From assembly GCF_000622085.1 (NCBI RefSeq), contig NZ_JHWL01000003.1, positions 248,001-312,000 of the forward strand: a stretch of DNA of 64,000 nt, given 5' to 3'. Below the pieces are notes generated by a model that was not told the DNA's origin, did not search any database, and was given only the letters and a program-made list of their open reading frames with translations. Below are positions 35,534 to 43,128 of the stretch, piece by piece. Position numbers and translations under genes: made by a program. Within the stretch, counting starts at the first letter, position 1. Each line of letters begins with the position of its first letter. Source of the DNA: Butyrivibrio proteoclasticus P6B7 (GTDB taxonomy: Bacteria > Bacillota > Clostridia > Lachnospirales > Lachnospiraceae).

Positions 35534-36538
35534 ATGACACACTACATGAATTTATGGGATGACTCTTTTTGCGCAATCAAAGAAGGCTGGAAAACAATCG
35601 AGATGCGTCTAAATGACGAAAAAAGAGCAGCTATTAAAATTGACGATATTATTGAGTTTACAAATACAACTACAAAAGAAAAGATAACCTGCAGTGTTAA
35701 AAATCTCTATAAATATACTGACTTTACAGAGCTGTACAAAAATCACGACAAGTTATCCATAGGCTACAAGGAAAATGAAGAGGCTGATCCTGACGATATG
35801 CTTAAGTACTACTCGAAAGAGCAGATTGAGAAGTACGGCGTTGTTGGAATAGAAATAACAGTACCAACCCCAACTTATATTCTGGCCAGTATGTATGAAG
35901 GCCCATTTGATAAAAGAACTGTAGAAATGCTTCGACGAGTTATAAAAAAGCGCGATTGCTTTGTGATAATTGCATCATATTTTGAGTCTTACGAGCTGAC
36001 AGATAAGTTCGCCAAGGTTTTCTATAATAAGTTTGTGGAAGCAGGATTTGAGTTTAAGACTATGGCAGTGGTGGATGGTCGTATGAGTCATGAAGAAGCT
36101 CAGAGGACCGTCCGAGAGGCAGATTTTGTGTGGATTTCTGGAGGAGACACTCCTACAGAATATCATTCAATCTGTGAGTATGGCTTGGATAAAGTGTTAC
36201 GAGAGCATAGAGGGGTGTTAATGGGAGTTAGTGCTGGCACCCTGAATTTAGGAAAGACAGTTCTTTGTCCAAAAAGTAATGGTTATGATCAACAGCAGAT
36301 ATACAAGGGCCTTGGATGCGTGGATATTACTGTATTTTCTCATTATGACATGGGAGATATCGCAGAAGATAAGCTGGAACTGTCAAACACCTATGATTTC
36401 TACTATATGACGGATGATAGCTATATTCTTTGTGACGGAGATCATAAGGAGTTTTACGGCAACATTTACTATATTTCCAAGGGCAAGAAAGAAACAATTT
36501 GTCAGGATTTTGAACGAAAAGAACAAGCACGAGCTTGA
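35534..36538 (+). CDS. ASCH domain fused to peptidase S51-like domain
   Basis: 334 residues with two modules. Residues 1-110 match an ASCH (PUA-like, RNA-binding) protein: YMNLWDDSFCAIKEGWKTIEMR, KIDDIIEFTN and YSKEQIEKYGVVGIEI. Residues 115-325 match the S51/DJ-1-like group (dipeptidase E type): WISGGDTPTEYHS and GVSAGTLNLG with the nucleophile Ser, then VFSHYDMG. Each half is usually a separate gene of about this length. The join (ITVPTPTYILAS) is in frame without a long linker, so this may be a recent gene fusion. GGGAGG ribosome site. Confidence 0.75.
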   Translation: MTHYMNLWDDSFCAIKEGWKTIEMRLNDEKRAAIKIDDIIEFTNTTTKEKITCSVKNLYKYTDFTELYKNHDKLSIGYKENEEADPDDMLKYYSKEQIEKYGVVGIEITVPTPTYILASMYEGPFDKRTVEMLRRVIKKRDCFVIIASYFESYELTDKFAKVFYNKFVEAGFEFKTMAVVDGRMSHEEAQRTVREADFVWISGGDTPTEYHSICEYGLDKVLREHRGVLMGVSAGTLNLGKTVLCPKSNGYDQQQIYKGLGCVDITVFSHYDMGDIAEDKLELSNTYDFYYMTDDSYILCDGDHKEFYGNIYYISKGKKETICQDFERKEQARA

Positions 36539-36556
36539 TAATTTAAGGGGAATAGC

Positions 36557-37312
36557 ATGAACGAATACAGTTTAGGACACAAGAAGGCCTGGGAATTTGA
36601 CGCATATGATTTCTGGGTAAGGACAGCAGGAACTCCTGCAGAAAGAGCTATGAAGGACAAGGAAAATCCTGAAAAGATGCTCAAGCAATATGCACAGTAC
36701 TTTGATTCTTACGAGGGAGTAAAAGTAGCCAATATCTGCGGATCATGTGGTAAAAAAGCGGTTCCGCTGGCACTTCTTGGCGCAGAAGTTACAGTCTTCG
36801 ACATTTCAGAAGAGAACAAGAAGTATGCTGTAGAGACTGCAGAGGCAGCAGGGGTCAAAATAGGCTACGAAGTATGCGATGTCTTAGAAATCGACATGAA
36901 CAAGTATAAAGGCTTCTTTGACGTAGTATTCATGGAAGGCGGAATCCTGCATTATTTCCACGACATAAACGCCTTTATGAAAGTAATGAACAGCCTTCTT
37001 AAACCAGGCGGAAAGATGATCTGCAGCGATTTCCACCCTTTCACCAAGATCTCAGATGCACTTGGCCTGCAGCAGCCCACAATGAGCTATTTCTCCACTG
37101 ACATATTTGAAGGCGAAATGGCCCATGCAAGGTTCTACGACGAAGAGATCCGCAAGCAGATTCCAAAGTGCCATTACAGAAAGTACACTATCAGCGAGAT
37201 CATCAATTCCATCATAGGAAATGGCTTCACTCTAGAGAGATTTGATGAGCATCCATCCTGGGAAAACGAGATGCTTCCTGGAGAATTCACGGCGATCGCC
37301 ATAAAAAGATAA
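36557..37312 (+). CDS. Class I SAM-dependent methyltransferase
   Basis: 251 residues. The SAM-binding motif I reads VANICGSCGKKAVPLALLG (about residues 55-73; ICGSCG in place of the usual DxGxG), followed by an acidic strand end (VTVFDIS), motif II/III (DVVFMEGGILHYF) and LLKPGGKMICSDFHPF. No target can be assigned. Last gene of the accessory series; AAGGGG ribosome site. Confidence 0.82.
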   Translation: MNEYSLGHKKAWEFDAYDFWVRTAGTPAERAMKDKENPEKMLKQYAQYFDSYEGVKVANICGSCGKKAVPLALLGAEVTVFDISEENKKYAVETAEAAGVKIGYEVCDVLEIDMNKYKGFFDVVFMEGGILHYFHDINAFMKVMNSLLKPGGKMICSDFHPFTKISDALGLQQPTMSYFSTDIFEGEMAHARFYDEEIRKQIPKCHYRKYTISEIINSIIGNGFTLERFDEHPSWENEMLPGEFTAIAIKR

Positions 37313-37384
37313 AGCATTTATACTTTTTTTACAATATAAATGTACGTAAAATGGTAAAATTAATCTGTATTAATATGTGACTTT

Positions 37385-37416
37385 GTAAACGCAAGACAAC
37401 ATATACATGCGTTTAC
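37385..37416. repeat. Inverted repeat upstream of the hybrid kinase gene
   Basis: GTAAACGC (37385-37392) and GCGTTTAC (37409-37416) are perfect 8-bp arms 16 bases apart, about 30 bases before the start of the next gene. It could be an operator or an mRNA hairpin. Confidence 0.45.
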
Positions 37417-37444
37417 AACCATTAGGATTTACAGGGGATACAGA

Positions 37445-39952
37445 TTGAAGAAAAGATATATTATCATCATTAATGTTTTGATAATAGGTTTGATTCTCTT
37501 CATTATCGTTAAATATGCCAACGATAGAGCGTCAGAATCAAACAGTTCTTCGATTGCGTCTTTTGAGAAAATGACAACTACAACAGAGCAGATCATCGCC
37601 AACTATCTGGAGGATGAGCAGCATCTGTGCGATATCTGGGCTAACTATATCAACAGGTCTGCGGAGACTGGAACTCCAATGACCGTTGAAGAGGCCATAT
37701 CCTATATTCGAAAAGCCAAGATTTCTCCCGAAATATCAGGACATCTTATCTATATTGATGACGGCTCCATGTCTGGCATTTCAACAACAGCCAGCGCTAC
37801 AGATCCGTCGGATTATTCTGTTAATTATTCCCACATATCTATTTTTGACAATCTTGAAATCAGTAACGTCGACGGTGTGGTAAACCTGACAAGGGCTTAT
37901 ACCAACCCGCTTAATGGCGTTCAGTCCATAGCCTTTCTTAACAACGTAAAGGTCATGGATGATGAGACTGGGGCTATGCGAGGTGGGCTTATTATCCGCG
38001 TTGTGCCTGTAAGCCGCCTTGAGCAAAAGCTGGTTTTCCTAAAGGGTGAGTATGAAAATGTGGAGTTATCCATCATAGACTGGGATGGAGACTACATGAT
38101 CCACGGCAAGTCCCTTAAAAACAGCAATTTATTTGAGTATTTCAAATCCTACAACCCCATGTCCACTCAGGAATACAGCAAGGTAATAGATACTATCCGC
38201 ACAGGCGTTGGTTCCATGCATATCCGTAATTCCAAGAGTGAGGACAGCATAATAGCATATACTCCTTTGAGCGGTCTGGATTCCTGGTTCCTGGTGGCCT
38301 ATATTCCGGCAAAAGAGCTAACGGTTAACAGGTCCATCGACTGGATCCTCTTAGGAATTGTATCTGTGGGTCTTATGATTCTGCTTCATTTCAATATTTT
38401 TGTACTTATGAGTTACAACAGGGAACTCTCTGTTACAGCAAAAGCAGCAAATCAGGCCAATGAAGCCAAATCCTTATTCCTGTCCACTATGTCCCATGAC
38501 ATCAGAACTCCTATGAATGCCATTATAGGCATGAATGAAATGATTCTAAGGGACAGCCATGAAGAAGAGACCCTAACCTATGCTGAGAACATCAGGACCG
38601 CAGGAAACACCCTTCTTGGAATCATCAATGATATTCTTGATTTTTCTAAGATAGAAGCTGGCAAGATGGAAATCATAGAGGTGGACTACAACTTTGTATC
38701 TCTTTTGAATGACCTTGTAAACATGGTTCAGCGAGGCGCTGAGGAAAAAGGACTTACCTTCGACCTTGATGTGGACAGCAATATTCCAGAAATTCTTCAC
38801 GGCGATGAGATAAGAATCAAGCAGGTTATAACTAACATCCTTTCAAATGCCGTTAAGTACACCAAAGAAGGCAGCGTTGTTTTCTCAGTATCAGGTAGCA
38901 AATGTGAAGATGCCAGCGATTACGTTAATCTTCACGTCAGCGTGAAGGATACTGGAGTAGGTATCAAGAAAGAAGACCTGGACAGATTATTTGCAGCATT
39001 TGAAAGAATCGATGAGGACAAAAATAGGCACATTGAAGGCACAGGCCTTGGAATGGCCATCGCCCAGAAATTCCTCAATATGATGGGCAGCCACCTTCAG
39101 GTGCAAAGCGAATATGGCAAGGGCTCCGAGTTTTCTTTTGACCTTAAGCAAAAGGTTGTGAAGTGGGAACCAATCGGAGAGTTCGACACCGCTTTCAAGC
39201 GTTATCTTAGCGAGCGAAAGCAGTACAAGGTGCAGTTCGTGGCGCCAAAGGCAAGAGCCCTGGTGGTGGATGATAACGAGGTCAACCTTAAGGTATTTAG
39301 TAGCCTCCTTAGCAAAACCAGGATGCAGATAGAGACTGCAGATAGTGGTGATGCCTGCATAGCTCTTTTTAAAAGAAATTTCTATGACGTGATCTTCCTG
39401 GATCACATGATGCCAGATAAGGATGGTATCGAGACCATAAAAGAAATGAAGGAGTGCAGCGATACGCCTAATCATAAGACTCCAGTCATCTGCCTTACAG
39501 CCAACGCGGTGTCTGGAATGCGCGAAATGTACATAAATGCAGGCTTTGACGACTATCTGACTAAGCCTATTGATACCAGTAGGCTTGAAACAATGTTCCT
39601 TAAGTACCTGCCGCCGGATCTGGTGGAGCAGCCTGCTGATACTGCCGAAGAAGAGAAGAACGAACCCCAACACAGTATTTTGGTGGTGGGAAAAGATATA
39701 GCTCTTTTACGGCAGATAAAAGAATGGCTGCCAGATCGATATAACGTAGTTGTGGTTAAATCAAAAGAGCAGGCTCTTGCGTATCTTGAAAAGCATGAAG
39801 CTGAGCTGATACTGATGGATCAGGATATCGAAGCCGCGGGCAACTTCGAGGAATCAAAGATCATGCAAAAGAACCTGCAAGAAATGAGTCGCGACGATAT
39901 TACATCGCAAATAGATGAGTTCTTTAACGAGTCGGATACTGCAAACATGTGA
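37445..39952 (+). CDS. Hybrid sensor histidine kinase/response regulator
   Basis: 835-residue membrane sensor. The start is a TTG with AGGGG about 9 bases upstream. Domains in order: TM helix (7-24), extracellular sensor of about 270 residues (Cache-like), TM helix (about 298-322), HisKA with phospho-acceptor His351 (STMSHDIRTP), HATPase (SNAVKYTKEG, DTGVGIK, GTGLGMAIAQ) and a receiver with VVDDNEVN, Asp653 (FLDHMMPDKDG), LTANA and TKPID. A second, truncated receiver-like segment (about 745-790; LILMDQDIE) lacks the conserved Thr/Lys half. There is no Hpt domain; a free Hpt protein is encoded nearby. Confidence 0.9.
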   Translation: MKKRYIIIINVLIIGLILFIIVKYANDRASESNSSSIASFEKMTTTTEQIIANYLEDEQHLCDIWANYINRSAETGTPMTVEEAISYIRKAKISPEISGHLIYIDDGSMSGISTTASATDPSDYSVNYSHISIFDNLEISNVDGVVNLTRAYTNPLNGVQSIAFLNNVKVMDDETGAMRGGLIIRVVPVSRLEQKLVFLKGEYENVELSIIDWDGDYMIHGKSLKNSNLFEYFKSYNPMSTQEYSKVIDTIRTGVGSMHIRNSKSEDSIIAYTPLSGLDSWFLVAYIPAKELTVNRSIDWILLGIVSVGLMILLHFNIFVLMSYNRELSVTAKAANQANEAKSLFLSTMSHDIRTPMNAIIGMNEMILRDSHEEETLTYAENIRTAGNTLLGIINDILDFSKIEAGKMEIIEVDYNFVSLLNDLVNMVQRGAEEKGLTFDLDVDSNIPEILHGDEIRIKQVITNILSNAVKYTKEGSVVFSVSGSKCEDASDYVNLHVSVKDTGVGIKKEDLDRLFAAFERIDEDKNRHIEGTGLGMAIAQKFLNMMGSHLQVQSEYGKGSEFSFDLKQKVVKWEPIGEFDTAFKRYLSERKQYKVQFVAPKARALVVDDNEVNLKVFSSLLSKTRMQIETADSGDACIALFKRNFYDVIFLDHMMPDKDGIETIKEMKECSDTPNHKTPVICLTANAVSGMREMYINAGFDDYLTKPIDTSRLETMFLKYLPPDLVEQPADTAEEEKNEPQHSILVVGKDIALLRQIKEWLPDRYNVVVVKSKEQALAYLEKHEAELILMDQDIEAAGNFEESKIMQKNLQEMSRDDITSQIDEFFNESDTANM

Positions 39953-40008
39953 CTTTAGACGAGGAATGCTTCGCAGTTGATTAGATACAGGAAGGAGTAG
40001 GAGAGAAC

Positions 40009-41313
40009 ATGAGAAAAAACATCAGGAAAATCATATCTACAGCCCTTGTGACACTGCTGATACTGGGCACCATGGGATGCGGACAAGGTGGCACGACCAG
40101 CAAGGAGTTTTCTCCCAAGTACTCACCAGATACTGAGTATAAGCTATATATAGTGGGCACATACTCTAACTTTGAGTCCTTGGAAAGTGCTATCGAGAGG
40201 TTCTACGTTCACTATCCAAATGGTGAGATCGAGTACACCTATCTGGATGATTATATTAATACCATTGGTCAGGCGCTGGCAGGGGAGGAACAGCCAGATA
40301 TCTTTGTTGTTCAGCCTTGGATGTATGGCGATGAGAGGTTTGATTCCTTGTTTGAAGGAGCTGAGGTGCTATCTGACCCTTCGCTTGAGATCAACCTTGA
40401 TTGCATCCGCCAGGGAGTCAGATGGGAGCTTGATAACGGAGATGTTATCGCACTTCCAATATTTGCCACCTCCTACGGAATGCTTGTTAACATGGATATC
40501 TTTGAAAAAGAAAACCTGAAGGTGCCAAAGACCTTTGATGAACTGAAAAAGACCTGTGAAAAGCTTAAGGCAGCAGGCTACGATTCACCTGTTATGGGCA
40601 GCAACACTTCAACAACGCCGGGAATTGGCTATTCATTTGCTTATCCTATGTTTGCCAAAGCGGTGAAGGATGACAGAAGCGTAGAGGAGGATCTTAATAA
40701 TCTTGTGCCTTCTTCAGGCGAAGCCATGAGGGCTTCTCTAACAAGGTTAAAAGAGTTTGTGGATAGCGATTGCATAGATATAGACAAGTGTTCAGCGGAA
40801 ATTGAAGATGATTATAATGCTGTGATCATGCGATTTTTTGAGGGCGATGTGCCTATGATGCTCTGCTCTGGAGACGTTGTTTCCGGAACTAAGAAGCGCG
40901 AGAGTAAGTCCGAAGCCTTTTCAGCAAATCCATTTAAGTACGACTTCTATGTGGCTCCTTCCGGAGACAAAGGCGGATACTATATGGATTCAGTGACGAT
41001 AATGTTTAGCGTTAATAAAAATAGCGCAAACCTCGATATGACCAACGAATTCATGAGATTCCTTACAAGTGAAAAAGAGCTTGGTCTTATGGCTCAGGAA
41101 AAGAGACTTATAACGCCTACCAAGGATTATTCACTGGATGAAGTATATGGATCTTTGTCAGGATTTCCTGAAGATAGATCAGTCAGCTTTAGGGACATAG
41201 CGCTACTGGATACTGCGGTAAAAGAGTTTAGGGCAGGAGCCTTTAAGGTAATAAATGGCGAAATGACTGTGGATGAAGCGGTGGAGAACTACGGAACGAT
41301 ATCCGGAAAATGA
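40009..41313 (+). CDS. Extracellular solute-binding lipoprotein
   Basis: 434-residue lipoprotein: signal peptide with lipobox (GTMGC, Cys about residue 24) then a family-1 sugar-binding fold (EEQPDIFVVQPWMYGD, ALPIFATSYGMLVNMDIFEKE, VPMMLCSGD). It follows the hybrid kinase by 56 bases with its own AGGAG site, and no permease or ATPase gene is near. Its position between a sensor kinase and Hpt/REC genes suggests that it presents a ligand to the kinase, as LuxP does for LuxQ; a transport role with distant permeases is the alternative. Its stop lies 6 bases from the convergent Hpt gene. Confidence 0.82.
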   Translation: MRKNIRKIISTALVTLLILGTMGCGQGGTTSKEFSPKYSPDTEYKLYIVGTYSNFESLESAIERFYVHYPNGEIEYTYLDDYINTIGQALAGEEQPDIFVVQPWMYGDERFDSLFEGAEVLSDPSLEINLDCIRQGVRWELDNGDVIALPIFATSYGMLVNMDIFEKENLKVPKTFDELKKTCEKLKAAGYDSPVMGSNTSTTPGIGYSFAYPMFAKAVKDDRSVEEDLNNLVPSSGEAMRASLTRLKEFVDSDCIDIDKCSAEIEDDYNAVIMRFFEGDVPMMLCSGDVVSGTKKRESKSEAFSANPFKYDFYVAPSGDKGGYYMDSVTIMFSVNKNSANLDMTNEFMRFLTSEKELGLMAQEKRLITPTKDYSLDEVYGSLSGFPEDRSVSFRDIALLDTAVKEFRAGAFKVINGEMTVDEAVENYGTISGK

Positions 41314-41319
41314 GACAGC

Positions 41320-41901
41320 TTATAGACTATCTAATATTTGTTTAGATAGCTCTTTTGCCTCATCGTAATCAAGATTGGTGACGAGTTTATCCAGTTCAGT
41401 TAACTTGCTGGATAGCTCCTCATTACATTCAAAGGAAAAGAGCTGATTCATTGCTTCTTCACAGGCGCCAAGATTAAAGTCATCTATTGCTGCAATGAGC
41501 TCCTGTAAGATAACTGAAATGGCAGATTTATCATAGCTCTTTTTAACGTCGTTATTATTAGCGGCAAAGGGCTCAAGATAAGGTTTAAGGGATTTAAAAG
41601 AACTAAGAATGCCTGGGGTGAGCTTTTCAATCTCAGCAAGATTGTTTTCCTTTCCCAGCTTTTCGAGAGTAAAGAAATCCTCTCCAAGGTCCATGGCACC
41701 GATCATGCGGCAGGTAGTCTTAAGGGAATGGACTTGAACAGTGTAGTTCTTAAGGTCCTTATCTCTTAGGAGAGTTTCTACCAAAGCAGTTTTTTCGTCC
41801 ATGAGCTTATAAACATCACCAAAGAGCTCAGTTAAAAGCTCTTCGGAGCCTGAGTTTTTGATAGCCTTTTCTATATCAATACCTGGGATACTAATATTCA
41901 T
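41320..41901 (-). CDS. Free-standing Hpt phosphotransfer protein
   Basis: 193 residues, soluble and helical. The first about 110 residues match an Hpt domain: phospho-acceptor His58 lies in QVHSLKTTCRMIGA, the usual HxLKxxxxxIGA motif, followed by a second helix pair (LGEDFFTLEKLGKEN). The C-terminal 80 residues form another helical region without a histidine. It can relay phosphate from the hybrid kinase receiver to the response regulator encoded divergently 15 bases away. It is convergent with the binding-protein gene. Its AGGA ribosome site lies in a palindrome shared with the divergent gene. Confidence 0.82.
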   Translation of the reverse strand: MNISIPGIDIEKAIKNSGSEELLTELFGDVYKLMDEKTALVETLLRDKDLKNYTVQVHSLKTTCRMIGAMDLGEDFFTLEKLGKENNLAEIEKLTPGILSSFKSLKPYLEPFAANNNDVKKSYDKSAISVILQELIAAIDDFNLGACEEAMNQLFSFECNEELSSKLTELDKLVTNLDYDEAKELSKQILDSL

Positions 41902-41916
41902 TGAAAGGAGTCCTCC
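41902..41916. promoter_or_regulatory. Shared ribosome-binding palindrome between divergent genes
   Basis: The 15-base gap holds AGGAGTCCT, nearly self-complementary (its reverse complement is AGGACTCCT). On the plus strand it gives AAAGGAG for the HD-GYP gene starting at 41917; on the minus strand it gives AGGA for the Hpt gene starting at 41901. Promoters for both must lie inside the opposing coding sequences. Confidence 0.6.
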
Positions 41917-42951
41917 ATGAATAGTATACCATACATCATTGTTGTGGATGATGACCCTATAATTCTTAAAAAGACATGGAATACTCTTACAGACGCTGGA
42001 TTTAAGGTGGCTGTGTTTAAGTCTGGAAATGCCCTTTTTGAATATAGTAAGGACAATCCTGCTCCCAATCTTATACTGATGGATATCAATATGCCGGAAA
42101 TGGACGGTTTTGAGGTTATTAGGGAGCTTAAAAAGAGCGAGAAGACCTGGAGAGATACACCTGTAATATTCCTGACTGCCAATGAAGACGAGGATACAGA
42201 GACAATAGGTCTTTCCCTTGGCGCCATGGATTTTATCAGAAAACCATTTGTGACCAGCGTCCTGGTGCTAAGAGTTAAGCATGCGGTGGAACTGATCAGG
42301 CTTCAAAGGGATCTTGAAGGCGTTGTTGAAGAGAAGACCAGGGAAAATGAGAATCTCTTTTTACACGTGGTTGAGAGTCTTGCTGATGCCATTGATGCTA
42401 AGGATAACTATACCAAAGGTCATTCCGGAAGAGTGGCAGCTTATTCAAAAGAGATAGCGGCAAGATATGGTTATGACGAGAAGAGGCAGGAGCGAATCTT
42501 CATGATGGGACTTCTTCATGACGTTGGAAAGATTGGCGTCCCTGATGAAGTGATAAATAAGCCAGGGCATCTTACGGAAGAAGAGTTTGCCTGCATCAAA
42601 AAGCATCCGGGAATAGGAGGCAAGATCCTTAGTAATATTAAGGAGATGCCAGAGCTTTCGGCGGGAGCTAAATGGCACCATGAAAGATATGATGGAACCG
42701 GGTATCCACAGGGACTTTCCGGTGAGGATATACCTGAAGAAGCCAGAATCATCGCTGTAGCCGATGCTTACGATGCCATGACCAGTAACCGAAGCTATAG
42801 AGGGGTCATTCCTCAGGCGAAGGTTAGAACCGAGATTGAAAATGGTAAGGGAAGCCAGTTCGATCCTAAGTTTGCGGACATTATGCTTAAGATGATAGAT
42901 GAGGATAAGGAATATCTTATGAGAGATAAGCTTAATAATAATTTGATCTAA
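41917..42951 (+). CDS. Response regulator with HD-GYP phosphodiesterase domain
   Basis: 344 residues. A receiver (1-125: VVDDDPIIL, LMDINMPEMDG with the phospho-acceptor Asp, LTANED, IRKPF) is joined by a helix to an HD-GYP domain (about 150-335) with HSGRVAAYSKEIA, LLHDVGKIG and HHERYDGTGYPQG, all expected metal and substrate residues. It probably hydrolyses cyclic-di-GMP when phosphorylated. Adjacent to Hpt and downstream of the hybrid kinase, it is the natural output of that relay. It opposes the diguanylate cyclases encoded further right. Confidence 0.9.
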   Translation: MNSIPYIIVVDDDPIILKKTWNTLTDAGFKVAVFKSGNALFEYSKDNPAPNLILMDINMPEMDGFEVIRELKKSEKTWRDTPVIFLTANEDEDTETIGLSLGAMDFIRKPFVTSVLVLRVKHAVELIRLQRDLEGVVEEKTRENENLFLHVVESLADAIDAKDNYTKGHSGRVAAYSKEIAARYGYDEKRQERIFMMGLLHDVGKIGVPDEVINKPGHLTEEEFACIKKHPGIGGKILSNIKEMPELSAGAKWHHERYDGTGYPQGLSGEDIPEEARIIAVADAYDAMTSNRSYRGVIPQAKVRTEIENGKGSQFDPKFADIMLKMIDEDKEYLMRDKLNNNLI

Positions 42952-43020
42952 AAATCCAAGAGAATATCACTGAAAATCATATATAAGAACCAGATTGGCG
43001 AAATAACATTAAAAAAGATC

Positions 43021-43076
43021 AAAAAGATAGTCGAAATGCTGAAAAACACTAGTATTTTGGCTATCTTTTTATTATA
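43021..43076 (+). terminator. Terminator after the HD-GYP gene
   Basis: A 17-bp stem with wobble pairs (43021-43037 with 43054-43070) followed by ATTATAAT; the stem's right arm ends in five T residues. Confidence 0.75.
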
Positions 43077-43128
43077 ATCTTCTTCAATGGTTTAAAGCGA
43101 TAAATAACTTGAAAGGATATTTTTTTAC

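Noticed and set aside
30377-36556. Gaps of the accessory series examined for integron attC sites.
   Set aside because: No common imperfect palindrome or GTTRRRY-type core recurs between genes, and no integrase was seen.
37313-37444. Copy of the guaA 3' end as the right attachment site of an island.
   Set aside because: No stretch resembling the guaA tail was found here or elsewhere in the window.
38987-39673. 228-codon antisense frame inside the hybrid kinase gene.
   Set aside because: The sense frame has all kinase and receiver motifs; no ribosome site or domain in the antisense frame.
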